From positions 106,254 to 170,253 of the forward strand of contig NZ_QRCT01000051.1 in assembly GCF_003363435.1 (NCBI RefSeq): a DNA stretch of 64,000 nucleotides, in the 5' to 3' direction. The notes under the pieces were generated by a model that was not told the DNA's origin, searched no databases, and saw nothing but the letters and a program-made list of their open reading frames with translations. Made by a program: the position numbers and the translations under genes. Source of the DNA: Anaerosacchariphilus polymeriproducens. GTDB lineage: Bacteria; Bacillota; Clostridia; Lachnospirales; Lachnospiraceae. Within the stretch, counting starts at the first letter, position 1. The number at the start of each line of letters is the position of its first letter. Below are positions 1 to 7,777 of the stretch, in pieces.

Positions 1-441
1 GACCTTTAAATCAGATTTATTCTTTTTTCCATCATACGCCCAGATATAATAGGTCGCTTCGGTACTACTGTAGATCGGAATGTGAATCGTTTGATCTTCA
101 GCATTTTCAGCAATCACATGACCGCTTTCCTCATAGGTATCATGTTCATAAAAAAAGCGATACATGTCTTTATTATTCGTATATTTATACCGATAAGGCG
201 TATCTTGTGAAGACTTCCCGCCTTTTATTTTTCCTGTAATGGTAACATCCTGATTGCTCCACACAGTATCCGGTGTTTTTGTTAACTCCTCAATCCGGAT
301 CTCACCTTGATCCTCATCCTTGGTCTGCTCCTCATCCTCCGTCTGATCAGCAAAAACCTCCAGAGAATATATCGGAACACTGTGAAACAGCACCACGATC
401 GCAACTGCAAGTGATAGCAGCCTCTTATATAACTTTCTCAT
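1..441 (-). CDS. secreted protein, N-terminal part (cut by window edge)
   Basis: The frame is open from an ATG at 441 to the window edge, giving about 147 visible residues, so the C-terminus is missing. A GGAGA Shine-Dalgarno sits just upstream. The first 30 or so residues form a signal peptide: basic start (MRKLYKRLL), hydrophobic core, then an Ala-containing site before an acidic DQTEDEEQTKDEDQ stretch. The following part (VWSNQDVTITGKI, YYIWAYDGKK) resembles Ig-like/adhesin modules of Gram-positive surface proteins. The family cannot be named from the visible part. It is probably exported and may pair with the surface protein at 578-2650. Confidence 0.75.
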   Translation of the reverse strand, partial: MRKLYKRLLSLAVAIVVLFHSVPIYSLEVFADQTEDEEQTKDEDQGEIRIEELTKTPDTVWSNQDVTITGKIKGGKSSQDTPYRYKYTNNKDMYRFFYEHDTYEESGHVIAENAEDQTIHIPIYSSTEATYYIWAYDGKKNKSDLKV

Positions 442-577
442 AATGACTCATCTCTCCTTTATAGTTCTTATAAAATTTTCTTATCTTACTTTATAGTAAT
501 TTAATTAAATAACTTTCTAATAAACTGATTGCATTTGAAGCAAACATTGTTTATAAACTTGGCAATTATTCTCATAA

Positions 578-2650
578 CTATTTCACCATCTTTACCCTGC
601 TATAAGCACCATAAATCCTTTTCCCTGCGGAATCTTTCTGAAATGCTCTTACACGGATATAATATTTGCTTCCCTTTTTACAGCCCTTTAAAGTTTTCGT
701 GAGCTTTTTAGTAGAAACACTCTTAACCTGATTGGTAAATGTCGCATTCGTTGCATAAAAAATCTGATAACCATCCGTGTTCTTTTGTTTCTTTAAAGTC
801 ACTGCGATTCTGTCTCCTGACCTCACAGCTCTTGTAGTCCTTGGTGCAGTCGGTGCTTTCACTTTCCTCCACTTCGCATATAACGTATAGTTCTTTTTAC
901 TTCTTTTAGAAATACCAGTTATCTTCTTTGTCATCCGCCTATTCGTATACCACCCTTTGAACAGGTAGCCTCTACGAATTGGATCCTTTAACGTAATCTT
1001 TTTCTTATAATAAGTAGATGGATTAAATTTTGGATTTCTTCCTCCATTCAATTTGTAATCTATCTGATAACCAACCGATAGCCTACAAGTCGCTTTCTTC
1101 CTGCCTCCATCTTTTGACATTACAATAATTGTTGTAGTACCATTACGTTTTGCAGTAATCACACCTCTTTGACTGACCGTTGCCACTCTTTTATTAGAAC
1201 TTTTATAAGTCACTCCTTTATTGTCCGCATTGCTTGGTCGGATTGAAGTCCGTAACGTAAAACTCTTTCCTTTTCGAAGCGTCGCTTTTGTCCTACTCAG
1301 TTTGATTTTTGATACTTTTACCGTATCCCTTACTTTGGCTGCCACAACAACGTCATAGTCTGGCATGGGAAACGTTTTTTTATTTAAATCAATATAAGTC
1401 TTCTTACTTGGCTCCTTTACTTGATAATAGTAAAGAGCTGACAGCTTTTTCCCTTTGGCACAACGGACACTCACCTTGACCGTTTCCCCTCTAATGCCTG
1501 TAACGGAATTGGCTGGACCACTTCCATACTTCGGTGTCAGATTCGTCAGCTTGATTACTACATTTTTTTGACTATTTATCGATGCCCTCCATTTCGGTAA
1601 AATGTAAATGGCATCCGCTAAACTATACCCAGCCATAGATCCATTTCCCAAAGATAAACAATCTACCCGAGTTAGTGTATTAAAATGTGTTCCTTCAAAG
1701 TAAGCCATCTTCCTCCCCGGATTAAAATCCCCAAAGTATACAAACCGATTGTTAGGATCCTTTCTTGCATAAAATGCATTAAAAGCTTTCGCATAAGCCT
1801 TTACCTCTCCGCCATTAAAGTGAATCTGCCCATAAAAAGAATAAAGTGCTGCATCCCAACTGTCAATGCTTGTTGCTGTCACATGACTCCCCTCATTAAA
1901 ATAAAGATCTCCCTTATAAGCCTCAATAGCCCGCCTAAAAGAATTTACCACTAAGGTTCCACCATTGGCTTCAAACCGGGAATTCTCCCCCCCCAAGTAA
2001 ACACCAGCACTATATGGCCCTTTTCCTGTTACGGTCACGTTTCCACCATTTTGAATAAACTGATTCACAATGACAGCATTAAAACTATTCGCCACTATAT
2101 TTAGTGTTCCACTGTTAATATAGGCTTTTCCACCAGAACGAAGAGCTCCTCCATCACAATGAATCGTAACATTCGCGTTTAATACTAACTTGGCACCTTG
2201 GTCATTGGTACTATATTTACTATCAAATTCAATACCATGATAAAAAGAATGAATGGTCAATTTCCCTGTTCCTTTTATGGATATCGTATAGATTCCATCA
2301 GATTCATAGTAAATACCAAAACCTGTTGTATTCGTAATACTATTAATCACGTTATTTCCGAGCAATACAATATCAAAATCTCCGGGAGCGTAGCTATAAT
2401 CAATCTCCTTTCCCTTATAATTATGCAACGTCAACGTTGCATTCTTGATTCCATTTGCCGGAACAAAACTCCAGGTACCTCCCAAACTTCCTTTCCCGCT
2501 GGAGGACACATATGGATTTACGTTGCTTCCATCAATAGTCAAAGTTGCCGTCTCTGCAAAAACCGTATTCTTCATCCCAACCAGCATCAGTAATGCGATT
2601 GCTAACATTAAAATATTTCGTATGTATTTTACTTTTCTTGGTCTTACCAT
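578..2650 (-). CDS. secreted BIG2/InlB-repeat surface protein
   Basis: A protein of about 690 residues. The upstream ATG at 2671 is in frame, but GGAAGGAAG lies the right distance before the ATG at 2650, so that start is chosen. A signal peptide comes first (hydrophobic NILMLAIALLMLVGM, then VFAE). A long Asn/Gly-rich beta-solenoid-like region follows (about 40-330, repeats of INSGTLNI / FEANGGTLVV type), as in secreted carbohydrate-binding proteins. Then come a BIG2 Ig-like domain (about 445-530, VTYKSSNKRVATVSQRGVI), an InlB-B/Listeria-Bacteroides repeat (about 535-600, GYLFKGWYTN and LYAKW) and a C-terminal fibronectin III-like module (about 605-690). No LPxTG or membrane anchor is seen. 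Likely role: cell-surface or extracellular binding. An upstream leader RNA with a terminator may control it. Confidence 0.85.
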   Translation of the reverse strand: MVRPRKVKYIRNILMLAIALLMLVGMKNTVFAETATLTIDGSNVNPYVSSSGKGSLGGTWSFVPANGIKNATLTLHNYKGKEIDYSYAPGDFDIVLLGNNVINSITNTTGFGIYYESDGIYTISIKGTGKLTIHSFYHGIEFDSKYSTNDQGAKLVLNANVTIHCDGGALRSGGKAYINSGTLNIVANSFNAVIVNQFIQNGGNVTVTGKGPYSAGVYLGGENSRFEANGGTLVVNSFRRAIEAYKGDLYFNEGSHVTATSIDSWDAALYSFYGQIHFNGGEVKAYAKAFNAFYARKDPNNRFVYFGDFNPGRKMAYFEGTHFNTLTRVDCLSLGNGSMAGYSLADAIYILPKWRASINSQKNVVIKLTNLTPKYGSGPANSVTGIRGETVKVSVRCAKGKKLSALYYYQVKEPSKKTYIDLNKKTFPMPDYDVVVAAKVRDTVKVSKIKLSRTKATLRKGKSFTLRTSIRPSNADNKGVTYKSSNKRVATVSQRGVITAKRNGTTTIIVMSKDGGRKKATCRLSVGYQIDYKLNGGRNPKFNPSTYYKKKITLKDPIRRGYLFKGWYTNRRMTKKITGISKRSKKNYTLYAKWRKVKAPTAPRTTRAVRSGDRIAVTLKKQKNTDGYQIFYATNATFTNQVKSVSTKKLTKTLKGCKKGSKYYIRVRAFQKDSAGKRIYGAYSRVKMVK

Positions 2651-2734
2651 AAATATTCTTCCTTCCTGCATTCCTATTTATCCTCTCCTTTATACTTTCA
2701 TTCTTGTAATAATTTCCAAGCTGAAATCTTCTCA

Positions 2735-2768
2735 CAAAAAAATGCATCCCTGTTAGGAACAGTTATGC
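2735..2768 (-). terminator. intrinsic terminator in the leader of the BIG2 gene
   Basis: Read on the minus strand, an imperfect stem TGCATaaCTGTT / AACAGggATGCA with a 3-nt loop is followed by seven T. It lies between the promoter at 2861-2889 and the gene starting at 2650, so it would end a short leader RNA of about 120 nt unless it is bypassed. Confidence 0.7.
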
Positions 2769-2860
2769 AAGGCTTTCATCTATCTTATTTAAGCATTAAA
2801 ATACTTGGAAGTTTCATTTTTAAATCAGACTCTCCTCTTGTCCCTCATTCCCTCGTCTAT

Positions 2861-2889
2861 ATTATAACAAACTTGTTATCCACTTCCAA
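2861..2889 (-). promoter_or_regulatory. SigA-type promoter for the leader RNA and BIG2 gene
   Basis: Minus strand TTGGAA (2884-2889), 17-bp spacer, TATAAT (2861-2866). The predicted transcript start is near 2854. The leader carries three closely spaced GGA motifs (GAGGGAATGAGGGACAAGAG) and a possible 10-codon ORF (MKLPSILMLK) before the terminator. Confidence 0.7.
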
Positions 2890-3267
2890 GACAAAATATT
2901 CCAAAGGAGCGGTCGAATTATCTAACAATATATTGATTGCTCCATCTATTTTCTCTTTATTTCATACCTTAAGGGAACCAAATAAATTCCATTTCCATTG
3001 AATACTAAGTAAAGTTTTTAAATTCCCACAAACTCCAGTAAACTCTCAAACAAGTAAGATTTTCAAACAAAAATCCATTTCAGTTATAAGATTCCCTAAA
3101 TATAAATTCAAAGACTAAAAAATCAGGAGATTTATAGAAGCACTTTTTGCTAGTATTTTGTATTCTTTAACAGATGAAGTTCATTCAAAGCCGTTTCTTA
3201 GTAGATTATATATATACATTACAACACTCAAACCAAACAAACCGAAGCCGCCTTAACCTTCCGAAAA
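2890..3267. other. gene-free stretch
   Basis: AT-rich intergenic DNA of about 380 bp. Short open frames exist on both strands but none has a ribosome site or recognisable product. Nothing is called here apart from the repeat element that starts at 3268. Confidence 0.6.
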
Positions 3268-3412
3268 ATATTCCCATAAAATGATTTGTGCAAACTCTTA
3301 TGCCATGGAAATGAGACTTAAACGAATAGAAGGCTTTCCTGATATTCGTTTTGCTTAAGGCTCATTGAAATGTTCGACATAATCGTTTGCACAAACCATT
3401 TTATGGGAATAT
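3268..3412. repeat. 145-bp palindromic element, copy 1
   Basis: The element begins ATATTCCCATAAAATG and ends with the complementary CATTTTATGGGAATAT. The arms stay complementary almost to the centre (TTTGTGCAAAC / GTTTGCACAAA, GAAATGAG / CTCATTGAAA, ACGAATA / TATTCGTT), so the whole unit can fold as one long hairpin. Related copies lie at 23704-23853 and 51653-51797. It has no open frame, fitting a MITE-like or hairpin repeat. The stop codon of the gene at 3401-3838 lies inside its right arm. Confidence 0.85.
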
Positions 3413-3838
3413 CTCCAAATTTTCACTTCTAAATCTAGTAAGAACATCATCCACATAAATATTAACTTTTTCCGGTTTACTATTTACTGAAACTTCCCCC
3501 AGCAAGGTAGTATCTACATATTCATCATTAGAAGCCAAATTTTTATTAATAAAAACATTTAAATTCCGGTTCTTATATTCAACCTTAAAAGAAAAAAAGC
3601 AGTAATCATTTTGATTTACCAGTTTATTGTAATAAATAATATAATCTGTTTTGTTTTTAGATGATGCTAAATAAAGACCAGGTGACTTATCCTTTTCCTT
3701 TTTCCAATTAACTAGTTTCGTATTATCCTTAATAATTGAATACTCTAATTCATCATTTTGATTTTTCTGTAAATATGCTACAAAACAGACGAGAACAGTA
3801 ACTAAACATAAGCAAATTATAGTTATTTTCTTTTTCAT
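3401..3838 (-). CDS. small membrane-anchored protein of unknown function
   Basis: About 145 residues. The frame extends to a TTG at 3859, but the ATG at 3838 (MKKKITIICLC) is the better start, with AAAGG about a dozen bases upstream. One N-terminal hydrophobic helix (IICLCLVTVLVCFVAYL) has cysteines that could be a lipobox variant. The rest is polar and Lys/Asn-rich and should lie outside the cell. No family is recognised. The last codons (IFP-stop) are encoded by the terminal inverted repeat of the element at 3268-3412, so the original C-terminus may have been replaced when that element arrived. Confidence 0.7.
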   Translation of the reverse strand: MKKKITIICLCLVTVLVCFVAYLQKNQNDELEYSIIKDNTKLVNWKKEKDKSPGLYLASSKNKTDYIIYYNKLVNQNDYCFFSFKVEYKNRNLNVFINKNLASNDEYVDTTLLGEVSVNSKPEKVNIYVDDVLTRFRSENLEIFP

Positions 3839-4005
3839 ATATATCTTAATACCTTTCAAAATTTTGAATAGCTTAGCTACCCACTTTCTTTTTATACTTC
3901 ATTAACACATTTTAGCAAACAAACAATATAAAACAACTTAATTATCATTATATCTTTTCTTAATTTATTCTCTAGTATGAATTTTACAGAAAAGAACCTA
4001 CTCAC

Positions 4006-4051
4006 ACAAAAAAGCCACTGCAGGCATCAATCAACAAAACCTACAATGACT
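4006..4051 (-). terminator. terminator of the divergent flagellin gene
   Basis: Minus strand stem AGTCATTGTAGG / CCTGCAGTGGCT (12 bp, three G-U pairs) followed by TTTTTT, starting about 20 bp after the stop codon at 4070. Confidence 0.8.
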
Positions 4052-4069
4052 TTCTACTTTATTATGATA

Positions 4070-4837
4070 TTATCCAAACATTCTCTGCATCAATAAAGAT
4101 TTACTTTTATTTTCAATTTGTGCCTTTTGTGCAAAATAGCGATATTGCTCCAATACTTTATCCTTCTGTTTCTCAGTTAAGGCTTTTCCAATATCTAAGT
4201 CTTCCAGAGTGCTTTTGGAAGCTGTCATATTATAAGAAGCATTTTGATTATAATTCATAATAGAATCCAACGAATTACTCTGTGCTCCCAAATCACTTCT
4301 ACTTGAAGATATGGTTTCTAAGGCTTTATCAATATCATCCAAATTGAAGTTTCCAGTGACATCAAAATTAGCTATTCCTAATGACTCTAAGGTTGAATTT
4401 GCAAATTTAATTTTCATACCACTGCCGTCAGGATTGGTAGCAATATTCATATCAGCCATACTTCCATCTAAAAGAGATTTTTTGTTGAATTCTGTACCTT
4501 TGGCTGCATCCTGAATCGACTGTTTTAACTGTTCTATTTCTTTTTGCATCGCTGTTAAATCTTCCGCATTATAAATTGCAGAATTAGAAGCTTTTACCCC
4601 CAATTCCCTCATACGCTGAAGATTATCTGTTATGCTGGCTAATGCTCCATCCGCAACATTGATAGCATCCTTTGCTGTGGCCGCGTTATCTGTTCCAACA
4701 TCATATCCATTCTTTGCTGTTTCTAATTTTTCTGCTATGGCTAAACCTGAAGGATTATCGGCGGCTGTTGTTATTGAGGACATGGAGGCCAGATTATCAT
4801 AACCAATTCCATAACTTCCGATTGCGGAAATTCCCAT
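4070..4837 (-). CDS. divergent flagellin-family protein
   Basis: 255 residues from the ATG at 4837, where GGTGAT is a suitable ribosome site; GTG codons lie a few codons further up. It keeps the flagellin N-terminal D0/D1 pattern (ADNPSGLAIAEKL, DAINVADGALASITDNLQRMRELGVKASN, GTEFNKKSLLDG) and a C-terminal helix region (ISSSRSDLGAQSNSLDSIMNY). It lacks the usual MxxxHNxxA start and the LSLLQ-type end, closing instead with KSKSLLMQRMFG. It could be a minor filament protein or a filament-associated homologue. Unlike the other flagellins it has a housekeeping-type promoter and is outside the flagellar cluster. Confidence 0.85.
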   Translation of the reverse strand: MGISAIGSYGIGYDNLASMSSITTAADNPSGLAIAEKLETAKNGYDVGTDNAATAKDAINVADGALASITDNLQRMRELGVKASNSAIYNAEDLTAMQKEIEQLKQSIQDAAKGTEFNKKSLLDGSMADMNIATNPDGSGMKIKFANSTLESLGIANFDVTGNFNLDDIDKALETISSSRSDLGAQSNSLDSIMNYNQNASYNMTASKSTLEDLDIGKALTEKQKDKVLEQYRYFAQKAQIENKSKSLLMQRMFG

Positions 4838-4895
4838 ACCAATCACCACTTTCTTTCATTTTACTTTATTTTTGTAAACTGTTCCATTTTTTTCT

Positions 4896-4924
4896 ATTAT
4901 ACAAGATTTTTCAGCAAATTTCAA
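4896..4924 (-). promoter_or_regulatory. SigA-type promoter of the divergent flagellin
   Basis: Minus strand TTGAAA (4919-4924), 17-bp spacer, TATAAT (4896-4901), about 60 bp upstream of the start. No SigD-type CCGATA box was found here. Confidence 0.7.
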
Positions 4925-5172
4925 GTCATTTCTACATTTGCAAGTCAATTTAATCTTTTATTATTTCCTCTTACTCTATCTCAGAACATAAAATGTTATA
5001 ACAGTACCAATTGACAATTGAATTCTAAGATTTCCCAATAATCTTTATATTTGATAAGTGTAAATCCTCTATAATAAATTTTCAATAATTCAAACAAAGC
5101 AGTCCTATATGTATAATCCTGTGCACCATAACTTTTAAACTATGTAAATTTGGATATAATAAAAAAGGATAC

Positions 5173-5201
5173 TTGTAAATCTAAGTATCCTTTGATATAA
5201 T
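5173..5201 (+). promoter_or_regulatory. promoter of antitoxin RNA, copy 1
   Basis: Plus strand TTGTAA, 17-bp spacer, TATAAT. The same arrangement occurs in copies 2 and 3. The -35/-10 region overlaps the hairpin that would terminate the toxin mRNA on the other strand. Confidence 0.75.
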
Positions 5202-5207
5202 CAAGTT

Positions 5208-5297
5208 AAGAAAAGGATATCTATGTTGTAGATATACCCTCGATTGATTAAAAATAAGTATCTAAACTTTGTGAGGGTTGAGGATACTTATTTTTTT
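5208..5297 (+). ncRNA. predicted antisense antitoxin RNA, copy 1
   Basis: Predicted transcript of about 90 nt from the promoter at 5173-5201 to an intrinsic terminator (AATAAGTATC / GATACTTATT stem followed by seven T). It is convergent with the toxin gene and overlaps its stop codon and 3' untranslated region. This is the layout known for TxpA/RatA and BsrG/SR4 in Bacillus. The RNA ends are inferred from promoter and terminator signals. Confidence 0.7.
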
Positions 5298-5398
5298 GTG
5301 TGTAATTTGATTATTTCAACAATCAGGGCGATAAGTTCAACTATAAAGCTGCCAAATGCAAATAGCACTAGGCATAATGTCAATACTTCAAGTGTCAT
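5288..5398 (-). CDS. type I toxin, Hol-Tox/TxpA-BsrG-like, copy 1
   Basis: 36-residue peptide, MTLEVLTLCLVLFAFG followed by SFIVELIALIVEIIKL and a basic HTKK tail. It is a single hydrophobic helix with charged ends, matching the 'putative holin-like toxin' family whose members insert in the membrane. A strong ribosome site (AAAGGGGGCGG) precedes the ATG. The promoter is at 5480-5507 and leaves a leader of about 75 nt. The mRNA would end at the GGATACTT / AAGTATCC hairpin with T-run near 5160-5190. Two close copies occur at 20659-20769 and 22228-22338. Confidence 0.85.
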   Translation of the reverse strand: MTLEVLTLCLVLFAFGSFIVELIALIVEIIKLHTKK

Positions 5399-5479
5399 AT
5401 CGGCACCGCCCCCTTTCTCTTAGGATTGAGGGCAACTACACCATAAATATCCTCGATAAATTCTTAACTGATAATAATA

Positions 5480-5507
5480 ATTATATCATATAACAAAACT
5501 TATTCAA
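5480..5507 (-). promoter_or_regulatory. toxin promoter, copy 1
   Basis: Minus strand TTGAAT (5502-5507), 16-bp spacer, TATAAT (5480-5485). The same boxes and spacing occur in copies 2 and 3. Confidence 0.7.
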
Positions 5508-5773
5508 CCATAGTTTTCCTCGATGTTATCTAATCTCAATATTGCCATATGGTTTAACTGAACACAACGTACATATTCATATGTGTCTTCTCCCTTTTGA
5601 ATTATAGTTACTGTGGATTTCTTCCGCATATATTGTCTCTGTGGCAAGATAAACTTGTATAATTATAACAAAGGGTTATCGGTTACCTTTATCAGCCTAA
5701 ATATATTATAAAAAGCCAACTATAAAATTTCATATAATCATTATTAAATAGCATAGTTTATGTTAAGCATACA

Positions 5774-6253
5774 TTGGTCGTGGGAATAGAATCTTCCGGA
5801 GAACCTGAACCTGAAGGGTCTTATGTTTGTTTTTATGATATCGCAAACAATACAGAGCTAACAAATTTAAGAATAACCAGAAACTCTAGAAAAGCAGGCG
5901 GTGTAGGAATTACTAATTATACCAAGAACGGAAAAGAATATTACTGCTTAGCCGTCTTAGATAACGCCAATGTAGATGTTTATGAAAGTAATAAACCATT
6001 AACTGACCCTGCATGCAGTTTTGGCGAACCTATCTGCAGCTTTAACTTCAACAACATTCCTAACGGGCAGGATGATTATAGTGGAATCAATCTGGTCACT
6101 GATCAGAATCAAAATATATTTTTCATGGCTTATAGATCAGAAATGATTAACTATATAGTAGAAAAAGGGCCCTGTGATGACTATTTAGATTTGTACCGTT
6201 TAAATTGTTCCGGAGGGACTACTTTATGCGAACAGATTGCTTCCAGGCGTTGA
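5774..6253 (+). pseudogene. remnant of a larger protein, function unknown
   Basis: One of the few plus-strand reading frames in this part of the window. It is open for 159 codons but its first possible start is a TTG without a ribosome site, and nothing upstream looks like a promoter. The composition is that of a real protein: short strand-like segments (YVCFYDIANNTEL, YYCLAVLDNANVDVY, NIFFMAYRSEMINYI), suggesting blades of a beta-propeller or a similar extracytoplasmic fold. I read it as the 3' part of a gene whose 5' end has been lost. No family is recognised. Confidence 0.5.
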
Positions 6254-6293
6254 TTATTTTGAAGTGAATTCCTTTTTGTCTAATTAGCATACT

Positions 6294-7682
6294 TTAACGC
6301 CGGACATCTACAATCTGCCCGGTGAAATCAGCCATGAGTGTCAATAAAGTTTCCTCTGCCACTTTTACACTTGGACACAACGTCTCTTTCGGTTCATCCC
6401 CGAAATTTTTACGTCTCATCGGAGTATCCGTCCGTTCCGGATTCATTACATTAATCCTGATTTTATCTTCATATGTTTCTTCAGCCACTGCCTGCACGAA
6501 ATTGGTAATCGCTGCTTTAGTAGAAGAATAAATGCTGTATGAAGCTCTGCCTCTTGTATAAGAACTGGACGTAAAAAGGACCAGACTCCCCTGAGTCATT
6601 TTTAGATAAGGGATTGCCTCTTTTGTTACATATACCGCCCCTAAATAATTCACTCCGACCAAAGCGTCAATCTCTTCTACCGTTATGTCTTCCAATTCCT
6701 TTATTTCTAAATCACCTGCACAATTAACAATATAATCGATCCTGCCTTCCTTTTCATACACGCCCTGCAGAAAATCCCTTACTTGTTCTGCTTCTGAAAT
6801 ATCAAGACCATCAAAACCTTTTAACGTTGAACTTCTCCTTGAAGCACCGTAGACACTTCCGCCGGACTGACTTACCATTTGAAAAATATCCCTGCCGATT
6901 CCACTGGTATGTCCAAAAACAATTCCACACTTGTCTTTTAATTGCTGCTTAAGCATAAGTCTTTTTTCCTGATCCTCCAGCAAAGTTCCGGATTGAATTT
7001 GAAACAATTTATCTGCTAAATATGCATCTTCTTTATAAGTGATTTTCAGATTCTGTTCTTCCCCTTCTACCACATAAATATCTGCCAGTTGATAATGTTT
7101 AATGATTCCGCAATCATCTGTTACACTTAAATTTTCTTCTTCTAGATACATTTGATAAGCATTACCAATCAAATCCAAATGAAATCCTTGTGGCGTCTGT
7201 CCTCTTCTAAACCGACTCCTCTCAGGAATTTGCGTAATCAAATTTTCTTCATCAACCTGTATCAAAGTATCCGCACATGGAATAGCAACATCAACTGCTT
7301 TATAATGTTCAAGAGCCTGAACTGTCTTTTCTAAAATAGAATGGGAAACAAATGGACGAATGGCATCATGAAACAATACATTCTTTGTATCCTCATCACA
7401 AGCACAGATTCCTGCATAAGATGAGGTCTGTCTCGTATTACCGCCGGTTATTATTTGGGCAACTTTTTGAAACCCATTCTTCTTGACCAGATTTTTCACA
7501 TAATCCAAATACGTTTCACTTACCACTAGTATGATAGAATCAATATATTTACTGTGTTCTATTTTTTCAATTGTATGTTCCAAAATTGTTTTGCCGGCAA
7601 TCTTTACATATTGTTTCGGAATCGTGCTTCCAAATCGATTTCCCGAACCACCGGCCAATATTACCATTTGTGTTTTTCTCAT
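6294..7682 (-). CDS. fused IspD/TarI-type cytidylyltransferase and SDR reductase
   Basis: 462 residues, two domains. Residues 1-230 are an IspD/TarI-like cytidylyltransferase (LAGGSGNRFGSTIPKQY at the start, then HDAIRPFV and TDDCG). Residues 245-462 are a short-chain dehydrogenase/reductase with a G-rich nucleotide site (FGHTSGIGRD), NCAGDL and the catalytic Ser/YxxxK set (TSSSYTRGRASYSIYSSTK). This fusion is known from Haemophilus Bcs1/Acs1, which reduces ribulose 5-phosphate and makes CDP-ribitol. The next gene upstream in the operon is a CDP-polyol phosphotransferase, which supports a CDP-ribitol or related CDP-alditol supply. It is the last gene of the sugar island. Confidence 0.85.
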   Translation of the reverse strand: MRKTQMVILAGGSGNRFGSTIPKQYVKIAGKTILEHTIEKIEHSKYIDSIILVVSETYLDYVKNLVKKNGFQKVAQIITGGNTRQTSSYAGICACDEDTKNVLFHDAIRPFVSHSILEKTVQALEHYKAVDVAIPCADTLIQVDEENLITQIPERSRFRRGQTPQGFHLDLIGNAYQMYLEEENLSVTDDCGIIKHYQLADIYVVEGEEQNLKITYKEDAYLADKLFQIQSGTLLEDQEKRLMLKQQLKDKCGIVFGHTSGIGRDIFQMVSQSGGSVYGASRRSSTLKGFDGLDISEAEQVRDFLQGVYEKEGRIDYIVNCAGDLEIKELEDITVEEIDALVGVNYLGAVYVTKEAIPYLKMTQGSLVLFTSSSYTRGRASYSIYSSTKAAITNFVQAVAEETYEDKIRINVMNPERTDTPMRRKNFGDEPKETLCPSVKVAEETLLTLMADFTGQIVDVRR

Positions 7683-7733
7683 ATGACCTTCCTCTTATTA
7701 AGATAATTTATTAAGATGACCTTCTAAAATTAT

Positions 7734-7777
7734 TTTATAAAAGCTCTTGAATTTTTTTATAAAAGCTCTTGAATTTT
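7734..7777. repeat. 22-bp tandem duplication at a gene end
   Basis: The unit TTATAAAAGCTCTTGAATTT occurs twice head to tail (period 22). The stop codon and last codons of the gene at 7757 lie in one unit and are repeated directly after it, so the duplication leaves the protein intact. Confidence 0.75.

Noticed and set aside
2765..3001. 78-codon plus-strand frame
   Set aside because: No ribosome site, low-complexity content, and it lies over a minus-strand promoter and leader.
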